A stretch of DNA of 64,000 nucleotides from Streptomyces sp. (GCF_019510245.1 NZ_JAEKKT010000139.1:1-64000), one strand, 5' to 3'. Shown: positions 8,843 to 18,383, numbered from the stretch's first letter. Program-made: numbers and translations. The notes: a model not told the origin generated them from the sequence alone.

Positions 8843-9937
8843 ATGGAGCACGCACTCAGTCCTTCGACCCTTGCCGAGCTGCGCCGCCCGCGCCCCTACC
8901 CCGCCGTGTCGGTGCTGACTCCGACGCACCGCCGCGAGCCCGACAGCGCCCAGGACCCCGTCCGGCTGCGCAATGTCGTGGCCGAGGCGAAGAAGCAGCT
9001 GGAGGCGGATCCCGCGGTCACCCGGGACCGGCGCTCCGACGTGGTCAGCCAGCTCGAACAGGCGCTCGCCGAGGTCGACCTGACGTACACCGAGGACGGC
9101 CTGGTGATCTTCGCCGCGCCGGGTGAGCACCAGGTGTGGTCGCTGGCCCGCAGCGTGCCCGAGCGCGTGGTGCTCTCGGACACCTTCCTGACCCGCAACC
9201 TGGTCTCGGCGCAGGCGGCCGAGCGCCCCTTCTGGGTGCTCTCGCTCTCGGCCGACCGCGTCACGCTGTGGAACGGCGGCGTCGACCGCGTCACCGAGAG
9301 CCGGTCCGGCGGTTTCCCGATGGACCGCCCGCAGCGGAACTTCGACGCCGAGCGACAGGAGCAGATCGGCGACACGCCCAGCACCTTCCGCGACGAGGAC
9401 ACCAAGCACTTCCTGCGGGACGCGAACACCGCGATGGCGGCACTGCTGCGCGACGAGCCGCGGCCGCTGTACGTCACCGGTGAGCAGGCCGCGCTCTCCC
9501 TGTGGGAGGAGCTCGGAAACGTCGCCAGGCACAGCATCCCCGTGCGGCACGGCGGTCTCTCGCACGCCGGCCCGGAGGCCGTGTGGCAGGCGATCACTCC
9601 GCTCCTCCAGGCGGAGAACCGCCGGAGCGCCGCGTCGGTGACCCGGGAACTCGAGTCCGCGCGCGGTCACAAGACGTTCGCGGCCGGTGTCGACGAGGTC
9701 TGGCAGAACGCCCGCGAGGGCCGTGTCCGGCTGCTCGCCGTGGAGGAGAACTACCGCACCACGGTCCGCGACGACGGCGACCACCTGATCCCGGCCGTGA
9801 GCGGTGACCTGGACGCCCGCGACGACATCGTGGACGAGATCGTGGAGCAGTGCCTGGAGACCGGCGCCGACGTCCGCTTCGTCCCCGACGGCACTCTGGG
9901 CGACGAGAACGGCATCGCCGGCGTGCTGCGCTACTGA
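8843..9937 (+). CDS. baeRF (bacterial archaeo-eukaryotic release factor-like) protein
   Basis: 364 residues from ATG 8843. The pattern fits the baeRF3 family: VLTPTHRREPDSAQDP at the N-terminus, a long middle domain (PFWVLSLSADRVTLWNGG) and a C-terminal ETGADVRFVPDGTLGDENGIAGVLRY segment like the L7Ae-type end of eRF1 proteins. The family is thought to interact with ribosomes or nucleotide effectors, but no role is established. There is no Shine-Dalgarno. A TATGGT box at 8832-8837 ends 5 nt before the ATG, which suggests a leaderless mRNA. An in-frame ATG at 8816 is an alternative start. Confidence 0.8.
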   Translation: MEHALSPSTLAELRRPRPYPAVSVLTPTHRREPDSAQDPVRLRNVVAEAKKQLEADPAVTRDRRSDVVSQLEQALAEVDLTYTEDGLVIFAAPGEHQVWSLARSVPERVVLSDTFLTRNLVSAQAAERPFWVLSLSADRVTLWNGGVDRVTESRSGGFPMDRPQRNFDAERQEQIGDTPSTFRDEDTKHFLRDANTAMAALLRDEPRPLYVTGEQAALSLWEELGNVARHSIPVRHGGLSHAGPEAVWQAITPLLQAENRRSAASVTRELESARGHKTFAAGVDEVWQNAREGRVRLLAVEENYRTTVRDDGDHLIPAVSGDLDARDDIVDEIVEQCLETGADVRFVPDGTLGDENGIAGVLRY

Positions 9938-10003
9938 CGAACCCCTCATCCGGCCGACGTAGGCTCAGGATCGTGATCGTCGGCCGAGACGGAGTGTGTG
10001 GGC

Positions 10004-11029
10004 GTGGCTGAGTTGCTGGGCGTCGCGGTGCTGGGTGCCGGACACATGGGTGCCGACCACATACGACGGCTGGACCGGGTGATCAGCGGCGCGAGGGTGG
10101 CCGCGGTGGCCGACCCCGACCTCGACCGCGCCAAGGAGGCGGCGGCCGGTCTGGACGGGGTCACCGTGCACGCGGATCCGCTGCCAGCCCTGGCCGCGCC
10201 GGGCGTCGAGGCCGTGCTGATCGCCTCTCCGGGCCCGGCGCACGAGGAGCCGCTGCTCGCCTCCTTCGAGCACGGGCTCCCGGTGCTGTGCGAGAAGCCC
10301 ATGGTGCCGGACTCCACCGGGGCGCTGCGGGTGGTGGAGGCCGAGGCGAGGCTCGGGCGCAGGCTGGCGCAGATCGGGTTCATGCGCCGTTACGACGCCG
10401 AGTACGGGCGCCTGAAGTCGCTGCTGGACTCCGGAAGCCTGGGCCGCCCGCTGATGCTGCACTGCACCCACCGCAACGTGTCCTCGCCGCCCGGCTTCAC
10501 CAGCGCGATGCTGATCAACAGCTCGGTGTCGCACGAGATCGACGCGGCCCGCTGGCTGCTCGGCCAGGAGCTGACCGCGGTGACGGTGCTGCGGCCGCGG
10601 CCCTCCGCGGACGCCCCCGAGGGGCTGCTCGACCCGCAGCTGGTGCTGTTCGAGACCGACGGGGGCGCCGTCGTCGACGTCGAGGTCTTCGTGAACTGCG
10701 GTTTCGGCTACCAGGTGCGCTGCGAGGCCGTGTGCGAGCGAGGCAGCGCCCGGATCGGCGAGGACCACACCATGCTGGTCACCGCGGGCGGCGGCGCCCG
10801 CGAGGAGGTGGCCCAGGACTACCTGGTGCGGTTCGCCGACGCCTACGACCGCGAGGTGCAGGCCTGGGTGGACGCCACCCGGCAGGGCCGGGTCACCGGG
10901 CCGGGCGCCTGGGACGGCTACGCCTCCTCCGTGGTCGCCGAGGCCGGGGTCCGGGCGCTGGAGACCGGCGGCCGTACGACAGTCGAGCTCGCCCCGCGCC
11001 CGGACCTGTACGCGGACCTCAGCCGCTGA
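10004..11029 (+). CDS. Gfo/Idh/MocA family NAD(P)-dependent oxidoreductase
   Basis: 341 residues. The N-terminal Rossmann fold starts LGVAVLGAGHMGADHIRRL. The family catalytic Lys is in LCEKPM and the substrate-side pair in SHEIDAARWLL. It looks most like inositol 2-dehydrogenases (sugar or cyclitol oxidation with NAD+), but no inositol genes are adjacent, so the substrate is open. GTG 10004 is preferred over GTG 9998 because GGAG at 9991-9994 gives 9-nt spacing. Its 3' end overlaps the converging phospholipase gene by 11 bp. Confidence 0.85.
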   Translation: MAELLGVAVLGAGHMGADHIRRLDRVISGARVAAVADPDLDRAKEAAAGLDGVTVHADPLPALAAPGVEAVLIASPGPAHEEPLLASFEHGLPVLCEKPMVPDSTGALRVVEAEARLGRRLAQIGFMRRYDAEYGRLKSLLDSGSLGRPLMLHCTHRNVSSPPGFTSAMLINSSVSHEIDAARWLLGQELTAVTVLRPRPSADAPEGLLDPQLVLFETDGGAVVDVEVFVNCGFGYQVRCEAVCERGSARIGEDHTMLVTAGGGAREEVAQDYLVRFADAYDREVQAWVDATRQGRVTGPGAWDGYASSVVAEAGVRALETGGRTTVELAPRPDLYADLSR

Positions 11030-13046
11030 CGGAGGCGGCGCCCGTCTCCAGATGGCCGGTGAACCGGCGCGACCAGGTCGCGTCGGAGTCCACCGTGATC
11101 GTGAAGTCGTACCAGCCGCCCTGGTAGGCGACGGCGTTGAAGTAGTCCTCGGCAGTGGCGGCCGCCGCGACCGTGTACGTCCAGGGGCCGTCGGTGCGGT
11201 AGTTGTTCGAGGTGATGGTGAACTTCGCCGGCGAGCTTGCGGAGTTGGCCATCCTGAACCAGACGGCGAGCTTGCCGGTGCCGGGCTCCACGGCGTAACG
11301 GGTGCTCACCTCGGCCGACTTGCCGGCCTTGGCGGCGTCGCCCTGGAAGCGGCGCAGGAAGCGGTTGGGGCCGACCATGGTGATGTCGTACCTGCCGGCG
11401 CCGTACCCGGTGCCGATGTTGAAGTAGTCGGAGGCCGTGGAGCCCGCGTCCACCGTGTACTGCCAGGGGGTGGTGTCCCGGTAGGCGTTCGGGTGGACGG
11501 AGAAGTGGGCCGCCCGGGTGGCCTGGGTGCCCTGGTTGGCCATGGTGAAGAAGGCGCGGACGGTGCCGCCGGTCCCGAACTCCAGGTGGTCCAGGTAGCC
11601 GTTCGGCTGGTAGGGCAGCGCGCGGGCCGGGCGGATGCCGGTCTCCTGGGCGGGCAAGGCGTTGGTGGTGGGCACCGGGTTGGGCAGCGGTCCGCAGGTG
11701 GAGTAGCCGATGACGCCGGTCGCGGGCAGGGGGACGGCGCCGTGGACCGGGTTGGCGAAGTCGAAGACGCCGGTCAGGTCGCCGCTCACGGCGCGCCGCC
11801 ACACGCTGATGTTGGGGCATTTCGCGGGTGTGCCGAGGGCCGCCGTCCAGGTCTCCAGGAAGCGCAGCACCGAGGTGTGCTCGAAGACCTCGGAGGAGAC
11901 CCAGCCGCCGCGGGTCCAGGGCGAGATGACGATCATCGGGACCCGGAAGCCGAAGCCGTAGGGCACGCCGTTCAGGAACTCCCCGGCCGTGCCGGCGGGC
12001 GGGGCCGGGGGCGGGACGTGGTCGAAGTAGCCGTCGTTCTCGTCGTAGTTGAGGAACAGGACGGTGGAGTCGAAGACGTCCGGGTCGGCGGCGAGGGCCT
12101 GGTAGACCAGGCTGACGAAGTGGGCGCCGTCGCCGGGCGGGGCGTAGGGGTGCTCGGAGAAGGCCTGGTTGGCGACCACCCAGGAGACCTGCGGGAGGGT
12201 GCCGGCGACGACGTCGGCCTTGATCGCCGCGGCGATGTCGTCGGGGGTGGAGCCGCTCACCGCGGGGACGGAGGACATGCCCCGGTCGTGGAGCGGGTTG
12301 CCCGCTGTGGCGTTCGCGAAGTTCCAGAAGTAGGCGCAGCCGTTGTCACCGTAGTTGTCCTGGGCGTTCTGGTAGACCTTCCAGGTCACTCCGGCGCTCT
12401 GCAGGGCCTCGGCGTAGTTCTGCCAGGTCAGGCCGGACTCGTCGCCGCCGTCGTAGCTGGAGGCGTCGACCTTGCCGCTCCACAGGTAGGTGCGGTTGGG
12501 GCCGGTGGCGCTGAGGGTGGAGCAGAAGTAGGCGTCGCAGATCGTGTAGTTGTCGGCGAGCGCGTAGTGGAAGGGGATGTCGGCGCGGTCCAGGTAGCCG
12601 AGGGACCGCACGTTGCCGACGCCCGCGACCCAGTTGTCGAGGCGGCTCTTGTTCCAGGCGGAGTGCTGGGAGGACCAGGAGTGCGGGAGGTCGCCGTTGC
12701 ACTGGGCGAGGGTCTCGCCGTCCTTGCCGCCGGCGTCCGGGGTGGCGCTGAGCTTCCACGGGTACTGACGGCCCGTGCCGTTCGGCTGGTCGAAGACCGT
12801 GTGGCCGCCGCTGAGGGTGATGCCGCTGCGGTCCGCGAAGCCGCGGACGCCCCTGAGGCGCCCGAAGTAGTGGTCGAAGCTGCGGTTCTCCTGCATGAGG
12901 ATCACCACGTGCTTGACGTCCGAGATCGTGCCGGTCGCCGTGCTCTGGGCCACGGCCGCGGTCCGTGGGCCGGCGGCGCCCACCGTCATGCCCGCCGCAA
13001 CGGAAGCGCCCAGTCCCACGAAGCCTCTTCGGCTGATCGGTGTCAT
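11019..13046 (-). CDS. Tat-exported phosphocholine-preferring phospholipase C
   Basis: 675 residues from ATG 13046 (MTPISRRGFVGLGAS), which places a twin-arginine signal at the very start. The frame extends to 13151 without need. The phosphoesterase domain (about 40-440) has HVVILMQENRSFDHYFG, the hallmark of the non-haemolytic PLC/acid phosphatase family, plus NYDENDGYFDHV. Two copies of the bacterial PLC C-terminal domain (DUF756) follow: about 490-570 (PNAYRDTTPWQYTVDAG) and 580-665 (NNYRTDGPWTYTVAAA). It should hydrolyse phosphatidylcholine or sphingomyelin outside the cell. Such genes often respond to phosphate; no PHO box was identified. Confidence 0.93.
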   Translation of the reverse strand: MTPISRRGFVGLGASVAAGMTVGAAGPRTAAVAQSTATGTISDVKHVVILMQENRSFDHYFGRLRGVRGFADRSGITLSGGHTVFDQPNGTGRQYPWKLSATPDAGGKDGETLAQCNGDLPHSWSSQHSAWNKSRLDNWVAGVGNVRSLGYLDRADIPFHYALADNYTICDAYFCSTLSATGPNRTYLWSGKVDASSYDGGDESGLTWQNYAEALQSAGVTWKVYQNAQDNYGDNGCAYFWNFANATAGNPLHDRGMSSVPAVSGSTPDDIAAAIKADVVAGTLPQVSWVVANQAFSEHPYAPPGDGAHFVSLVYQALAADPDVFDSTVLFLNYDENDGYFDHVPPPAPPAGTAGEFLNGVPYGFGFRVPMIVISPWTRGGWVSSEVFEHTSVLRFLETWTAALGTPAKCPNISVWRRAVSGDLTGVFDFANPVHGAVPLPATGVIGYSTCGPLPNPVPTTNALPAQETGIRPARALPYQPNGYLDHLEFGTGGTVRAFFTMANQGTQATRAAHFSVHPNAYRDTTPWQYTVDAGSTASDYFNIGTGYGAGRYDITMVGPNRFLRRFQGDAAKAGKSAEVSTRYAVEPGTGKLAVWFRMANSASSPAKFTITSNNYRTDGPWTYTVAAAATAEDYFNAVAYQGGWYDFTITVDSDATWSRRFTGHLETGAASVSG

Positions 13047-13185
13047 TCGCCCCGTCCTCGTCACCGGTGCGCCCGTGCGGCACACCGCGCGCCAGGGTGC
13101 ACGGGGCGGTCGGCAGGCTCCGGACCGGATCGGTGAGGCGGGAGTGAACAAGAGTCAAAGTCCGGTCGGTGGCGCCCCGTGCGCC

Positions 13186-13599
13186 TCACACGCCCCCGAA
13201 CAGGGTGCTCAGCCCGCGTTCCACGACGGCCTCGACGTCCTCCTGCCCCGGGGCCACCACCTCGTGGGTGCGCTGCAGGAACCGGAAGAGTGCCTGGGTG
13301 TCGAACTGGAGCAGGGCGAGGCCGTGCGGCGAGTGGAACTCGACAGCCGTACGGCCCGGGCCGCAGGGCCAGATGTGGACGTCCCCGCGCCCGGCCGGGG
13401 CGCTGATCCCCTGGTCAAGGAGCGAGCGGGCGAAGGTCCAGGTGACCTCCTCGCCGCCGAGGGTGACCTCGGCCGGGAAGTCGACGAAGACGGCCAGCGG
13501 ATCACCGGAGGTGTACCGGAGCGTGGCGGGCACCGGGACCTCCTCGTCCTCGGCGGTGATCAGCCGGGCACGGGCGGGTTGCTCGAAAGTGATGTCCAT
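13186..13599 (-). CDS. SsgA-like protein (SALP), sporulation/cell-division regulator
   Basis: 137 residues, the typical SALP size. The family pattern is clear: LRYTSGDPLAVFVDFPAE, VTWTFARSLLDQGI, GDVHIWPCGPGRTAVEFHSPHGLALLQFD and FLQRTHEVV. SALPs occur only in morphologically complex actinomycetes and steer septum placement, peptidoglycan remodelling and spore maturation. Which of the SsgA-G types this is cannot be said by eye. It lies divergent from the SpoIIE-type phosphatase across 380 bp. Confidence 0.92.
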   Translation of the reverse strand: MDITFEQPARARLITAEDEEVPVPATLRYTSGDPLAVFVDFPAEVTLGGEEVTWTFARSLLDQGISAPAGRGDVHIWPCGPGRTAVEFHSPHGLALLQFDTQALFRFLQRTHEVVAPGQEDVEAVVERGLSTLFGGV

Positions 13600-13982
13600 G
13601 CCTGTAGGACTCCGGGAGGGCCGCTCGCATGACGCGAAATCCGGACAGAGTTGCCGCGGTTGGCCGAGACAACGACACTGTGAACACAGGGCCGTCGAAC
13701 AACCGCCCGAGCGCGACGCGCAGACCTCACACGGCCCGTCAAATCACGTAGCACCAGTACGACTTGCGCCACCGGTCGCGTACATCTTTCATGGCGGTCG
13801 ACCAGCCCATGAAGACTCTGGCACATGCCAGAAGCACCACCGTATCGTGTGTTGCCAAATCCCTTACAGGGCGTCGCAGGCTGTGCAACAGTCGTAACCG
13901 GTCCCACCGTCCGCCTTGGCCGAACTCCCCCACTCTCGACTTCGCTCGAGCGGGGGGACCCCCATCCGCATCGGAGTGCGTC
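13600..13982. other. Intergenic region between SALP and phosphatase genes
   Basis: 380 bp without a supported gene. Parts (13740-13860) are less GC-rich than the neighbours and likely hold divergent promoters. The right half contains the dispersed hairpin repeat at 13925-13965. Confidence 0.5.
13925..13965 (+). repeat. Streptomyces-type dispersed hairpin repeat
   Basis: The motif runs from CTCCCCC through ACTTCGCTCGAG to CGGGGGGACCCCC, ending 17 nt before the phosphatase start codon. CCCC/GGGG arms and an inner CTCGA.../TCGAG give a hairpin. I recall closely similar sequences scattered between genes in many Streptomyces genomes. Its nearness to the start codon puts it in the 5' leader. Confidence 0.6.
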
Positions 13983-15401
13983 ATGCCGTCCCATGTCTCC
14001 GCGGACCGCCCCGCAGCGCAGCCGCCCGGGCGCGGCTCGGTCGAGGCGTTGATATCGCAGACGCGGCGGCTCAAGGGCGACGTGGACGCGGTGCGGCGGG
14101 ACACCCGGGGTTCGGATTCGGACCCCGAGGAGCGCTGGCAGCGGGCCCTGTACGACCTGGCGCTGCATCAGCTCAACGACCTGGACGAGCACCTGGCCCA
14201 GCTGCGGGACGGACCGGCGCCCCTGCCGGCCGGTGCGGCGGCGCCCGCCCACGCCTCCACGCCCGCTCCGGGCTCGCTGCTCAGCCGGGTCGGCAGCGCG
14301 GAGTGGAACCTCCTGACGGACGAGGCCAGTTGGTCCGGTGAGCTCTACCTGATCCTCGGCCGTGACCCGGACGCGCCCGCCCTCACCCTCGACGAACTGC
14401 CGTCCCTGGTCATGGACGAGGACCGGCCCCGGCTGACCGCGATGGTCACCGACTGCCTGGTCGACGCCAAGCCGATCGACGGCGAGTTCCGTGTCCTGCG
14501 TTCCGACGGGAACGTGCGGACCGTCCACATGATGGGCGAGCCCGTGCTGGACGGTGACGGCAGCACCGCCTCGATGTGGGCCGTGCTGCGGGACGTCAGC
14601 GAACTGCGGCGCAGCCAGCGGACGGTGCGCGAGAGCCGGGACACGATGCAGCGGCACCGTCGGCGGGCCGAGACCGAACAGCGGCTCGCCGTCGAACTCC
14701 AGGAGGCCGTGCTGCCGCCCGGGCGTGATGCCCTGCGGCTGCCGCGGCGGGGGCCGGGCACGCTCGACGTCGCCGCCCGCCACCTGACGTCCGGGGCCGG
14801 AAGCCTGCTGGGCGGCGACTGGTACGACGCGCTGGAGCTGTCCGACGGCGACACCCTGCTGAGCGTCGGCGACCTCACCGGGCACGGCGTCGCCGTCGCC
14901 TCGGGCATGACGATGCTGCTGGGCGCCGTCCGCGGCATGGCGATGGCCGGCACCCAGCCGGGACAGCTCATGTCCCTGCTGAACCAGTTACTCGACGCCA
15001 CCGTGCAACCCGCGCTGGGCAGCGCCGTCTGCTGCCGCTACCGGGCCGCCACCCGCACCCTGACCTGGGCACAGGCAGGACACCCCGCCCCGCTGCTGTT
15101 CCGCGGCGGGACGGGGTGTGCGCTCAGCGCGCCGGACGGCGTGCTGCTCGGTGTCACCTCGGGAGCCGATTACGGGCAGGCCGAAGTGACCCTGGAACCG
15201 GGCGATCTGCTCCTGCTGCACACCGACGGAGTGGTGCCCGGGCACAGCGGAGCGGACTCTCTGGACGCGCTCCTCGGACTGGCCCCCCGGTTCGGGTCGG
15301 CGCGCACCGCCCAGGACTGTGTCAGGACCGTGGTCGAGGAGTTCGGCGAGAGCGAGCGCGAGGACGAGGCCTGCGTGCTCGTCGCCAAGGTGGGTGAATA
15401 G
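13983..15401 (+). CDS. PAS-PP2C (SpoIIE-type) serine phosphatase with a TTA codon
   Basis: 472 residues from ATG 13983 (GGAG 6 nt upstream). An N-terminal helical region and a PAS-like sensor (about 100-205: WNLLTDEASWSGELYLILG, ending AVLRDVSELR) lead through a coiled coil (210-240) into an RsbU/SpoIIE PP2C domain (about 250-470). Metal ligands are visible in GGDWYDAL, VGDLTGHGVAVA and HTDGVVPG; QAGHPAPLL and EDEACVLV are also present. It probably dephosphorylates anti-anti-sigma factors. Leu336 is coded by TTA (14988-14990), so expression should depend on the bldA tRNA. Confidence 0.92.
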   Translation: MPSHVSADRPAAQPPGRGSVEALISQTRRLKGDVDAVRRDTRGSDSDPEERWQRALYDLALHQLNDLDEHLAQLRDGPAPLPAGAAAPAHASTPAPGSLLSRVGSAEWNLLTDEASWSGELYLILGRDPDAPALTLDELPSLVMDEDRPRLTAMVTDCLVDAKPIDGEFRVLRSDGNVRTVHMMGEPVLDGDGSTASMWAVLRDVSELRRSQRTVRESRDTMQRHRRRAETEQRLAVELQEAVLPPGRDALRLPRRGPGTLDVAARHLTSGAGSLLGGDWYDALELSDGDTLLSVGDLTGHGVAVASGMTMLLGAVRGMAMAGTQPGQLMSLLNQLLDATVQPALGSAVCCRYRAATRTLTWAQAGHPAPLLFRGGTGCALSAPDGVLLGVTSGADYGQAEVTLEPGDLLLLHTDGVVPGHSGADSLDALLGLAPRFGSARTAQDCVRTVVEEFGESEREDEACVLVAKVGE

Positions 15402-15473
15402 GGAGAACACAGGGAGGGGCAGCGGCTGCCGCCCTGCCGAGACCAGCCGGTTCGTGCCGCGCGCGCAGGCCTC

Positions 15474-16970
15474 CTATGCCTGTGCGCTGTTGTGGTTCCC
15501 CTTGCTCCTGGCCTTGGGCAGGGCCAGCTTGATCTCCTCCCGCAGTTCCTGGATCCTCGGGTAGCTGGAGTACTCGGCGGTGAGCCGGTACATCTGGCGC
15601 AGCCGGTCCCAGGTGCGGTGGGAGGAGTTCGATCCCATCGACACCAGGGCCAGCCGGGCGTAACGGTCCGCCTGCTCGGGGTCGTCCGCGATGAAGCAGG
15701 CGGAGGCCATGGACAGGAAGTCGAAGATCTTCGACCGCTGGCGGCCGTCGACCCGCAGGGCCAGGGCCTTCTCCGCGTAGTGCTGGGCGTGCACGGCCGC
15801 GGCCGGGTCGTGCTCGGCCAGCGTGCGGTAGGCGAGGGCCTGCATGCCGTACAGGTCCTCCTCCCTGAACATCTGCATCCAGCTCGGCGGCGGCACGTCG
15901 CCCCGGTCGGAGACGAAGAGGTCCTCCGCCTGGCCGAGGGTGCGGCGCATCGCCTGGCCCTTGCCCATCGACGCCTGCGCCCAGGCCTCGATGGTGTAGA
16001 GCATCGCCCGGGTGCGCGGCAGCACCTCGTCGCCCGAACCGGACTTGGCGAGCTTCATCAGGTCGAGTGCGTCGTCGGGCCGGCCGAGGTGCACCATCTG
16101 GCGAGCCGCTCTGGAGAGCGCCTCCCCCGCGCGCGGCCGGTCGCCGCCCTCACGGGCCGCGTGGGCGGCGATGACGAAGTACTTCTGGGCCGTGGGCTCC
16201 AGGCCGACGTCGTGCGACATCCAGCCCGCGAGGACGGCGAGGTTGGCGGCGACGCCCCACAGGCGCCGCTGGAGATGCTCGGGGTGGCGGTAGGCGAGCA
16301 TGCCGCCCACCTCGTTGAGCTGTCCCACCACTGCCTTGCGCTGCAGTCCGCCGCCGCGGGCCGCGTCCCAGGCACGGAACACCTCGACGGAGCGCTCCAG
16401 TTCCTCCATCTCCTCTGACCCGATGGGGGCGGCCTCGTAGCGGTCGAACCCAGTGGGGTCGGCGTGCAGAGGGTCGTCGAGGACGGGGGCGTCGGCCTTG
16501 AGTGTGGGGTCGGTGTGCAGCCACTCGTACATGGCGCTGCTGAGTACGGATCCCGCGGTGAGCGCGGCACCCGCACCCACCAAGCCGCGTCGGTTGAGCA
16601 TGAGGTCCATTCCCGTGAATTCGGTGAGGACCGCGGCGGTTCGTTCGGGCGCCCACGGCATTCCGTCGGGATGTTCCACGTTCCCGTCGTCCGGCCGTTT
16701 TCCCGTACGCCCGTGCCGTACCAGACCGAGGTCCTCGATGGTCACGACACGGCCGAGACGCTCGGTGAACAGAGCCGCCAGCACCCGCGGCACGGGATCG
16801 CGCGGGATCTCTCCCGTGTCGATCCACCGCCGCACCCGGGAGGTGTCGGTCGCCAGCTGGGGGTGGCCCATGGCCGCCGCCTGCCGGTTGACCAGCCTCG
16901 CGAGTTCGCCCTTGGACCAGCCGGCCAGGCCGAACAGGTCCGAGAGGCGGGTGTTGGGTTCTCCGGTCAC
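15474..16970 (-). CDS. nsdB: NsdB-like regulator (HTH plus TPR-like repeats)
   Basis: 498 residues from GTG 16970, which has GGGGG 6-7 nt upstream; upstream in-frame codons lack a ribosome site. The N-terminus (LSDLFGLAGWSKGELARLVN, TDTSRVRRWIDTGEIPRDP) is the DNA-binding-like head shared by NsdA and NsdB, and matches NsdB better from memory. A Gly/Ala segment at about 135-155 precedes helical TPR-like repeats (190-490). S. coelicolor NsdA and NsdB repress antibiotic production, and NsdA also sporulation. It is divergent from the APH-like gene across 266 bp (16971-17236). Confidence 0.8.
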   Translation of the reverse strand: MTGEPNTRLSDLFGLAGWSKGELARLVNRQAAAMGHPQLATDTSRVRRWIDTGEIPRDPVPRVLAALFTERLGRVVTIEDLGLVRHGRTGKRPDDGNVEHPDGMPWAPERTAAVLTEFTGMDLMLNRRGLVGAGAALTAGSVLSSAMYEWLHTDPTLKADAPVLDDPLHADPTGFDRYEAAPIGSEEMEELERSVEVFRAWDAARGGGLQRKAVVGQLNEVGGMLAYRHPEHLQRRLWGVAANLAVLAGWMSHDVGLEPTAQKYFVIAAHAAREGGDRPRAGEALSRAARQMVHLGRPDDALDLMKLAKSGSGDEVLPRTRAMLYTIEAWAQASMGKGQAMRRTLGQAEDLFVSDRGDVPPPSWMQMFREEDLYGMQALAYRTLAEHDPAAAVHAQHYAEKALALRVDGRQRSKIFDFLSMASACFIADDPEQADRYARLALVSMGSNSSHRTWDRLRQMYRLTAEYSSYPRIQELREEIKLALPKARSKGNHNSAQA

Positions 16971-17236
16971 GTCAAGCCCCCAGGTTCTCGGCTGAGTTGA
17001 CAGTAGCCGGGTGCCGGTTGCCGGGCGACTATTCGCCACGGTTCGCCAGGGTGCGCCAGATGGTGTGCCACTGGGGAACGGGTGTCAGGTAGGAACGCGC
17101 CACCCCGACCCGGTCGCCACTCGACGGGCACACTCCCCAGGGTGTGCCCGGGCGGCCGGGACGGGCTGGGCACGAGAACCCCTCACAGGACTTCTCAGGC
17201 AGGCACCGCAGGCACACGAAGGGATCTGTATCTCCC

Positions 17237-18376
17237 ATGTACGCAGCATCGTCCTCCGTGTCCGCTCCCCCCCGGTCGCTGCGCCCCCGCCCGGCGGGGA
17301 GCGGACCCTATCTCGACCCCGCCCGTCCGGGGACCGCCGTACCGGTGGTGGGCCGGCAACGGCGCACCGCGGGTCTCGGCACCCAGCCGCTCAGCGGGAG
17401 ACTCGACCTCTCCGGCCCCCAGGGCGCGCAGCTGCGCACCGCGATCGCGTCGGTGCACCGGATCTGCCCGGAGTTCGCTCCGGTGCAGGTGCTGCGCCGC
17501 ACCGGGCGGTCAGTGATCCTCGTCGGGACGACGGGGCGCAGCACGGCCGTGGCGAAGTGTCTACTGGACCACTCCCCCGCCTGGGCGGAGCGGACCCGCC
17601 ACGAAATAGCCGCATACCGCTCGTTCGTCCGGCACCGGCCGCCGATCCGGGTGCCGAGACTGATCGCGGCGGACCCGGACAACTGCACGCTGGTGATCGA
17701 GCGGATGCCCGGCCGGGTGGCGGCGGTCCAGCGCCACCCGGTGGAGGCTCCGCCCCGGGCGGACATCCGGGCCGCGCTGGGCGCGATCTGCCGGCTGAAC
17801 GCGTGGCGGCCCCCGGCGGGTACCTTCGACGCCCCGGTCGACTACCCGGCCCGTATCGCCCGCTACCACGAACTGGGTCTGCTCACCGACCGGGACATGG
17901 GTGACCTGCAGAAGCTGCTGCACGGCATCGCGGTCGCGGCGGGCCGCCAGGGGATGGGCCAGTTCTGCCACGGCGACGCCCTGCTCTCGAACATCCTGCT
18001 GTCCCCGGCCGGTCCAGTGCTGGTGGACTGGGAGCACGCGGGCTGGTATCTGCCGGGGTACGACCTGGCCACGCTCTGGTCGGTGCTCGGCGACGCCCCG
18101 GTGGCGCGCCGTCAGATCAGCCAGATCGCCCAGTCGGCGGGGCCCGCGTCCCGGGACGCCTTCCTGGTGAACCTGATGCTGGTCCTCACCCGGGAGATCC
18201 GGACCTACGAGACCGCCGTGCAGCGTTCGATGCACGACGCGACCCCGGCGGCACCGGGTACGGCCCACCCGGGCGCCGCGCCGACCGGCGAGGAACAGCG
18301 GCTGCTGCTCCGGCGGCTGCACGACGACTGCCAGCTGGCCCGCCGGGCCGTACGCGCGGCGGTCGGCACTCGCTGA
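17237..18376 (+). CDS. Aminoglycoside phosphotransferase-fold kinase
   Basis: 379 residues from ATG 17237, with GAAGGGAT upstream. The APH/choline-kinase fold shows in ERMPGRVAAV, the catalytic loop FCHGDALLSNILL (HxD...N, about residue 250) and the metal-binding Asp in LVDWEHAGWYLPGYDLA. The N-terminal 60 residues are Pro/Arg-rich and probably disordered. It transfers phosphate from ATP to a small molecule; nothing here shows antibiotic resistance, and many such proteins phosphorylate metabolites. The unit ends at a very strong terminator. Confidence 0.85.
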   Translation: MYAASSSVSAPPRSLRPRPAGSGPYLDPARPGTAVPVVGRQRRTAGLGTQPLSGRLDLSGPQGAQLRTAIASVHRICPEFAPVQVLRRTGRSVILVGTTGRSTAVAKCLLDHSPAWAERTRHEIAAYRSFVRHRPPIRVPRLIAADPDNCTLVIERMPGRVAAVQRHPVEAPPRADIRAALGAICRLNAWRPPAGTFDAPVDYPARIARYHELGLLTDRDMGDLQKLLHGIAVAAGRQGMGQFCHGDALLSNILLSPAGPVLVDWEHAGWYLPGYDLATLWSVLGDAPVARRQISQIAQSAGPASRDAFLVNLMLVLTREIRTYETAVQRSMHDATPAAPGTAHPGAAPTGEEQRLLLRRLHDDCQLARRAVRAAVGTR

Positions 18377-18383
18377 CGGGGAG

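Noticed and set aside
15402..15473. Terminator between the phosphatase and nsdB
   Set aside because: Only a 6-bp GGCAGC/GCTGCC hairpin is present, too weak to call next to the strong hairpins elsewhere in the window.
17237..18376. Antibiotic-resistance role for the aminoglycoside phosphotransferase-fold protein
   Set aside because: Only the general kinase fold is visible. There is no cluster context, and the family is functionally very broad.
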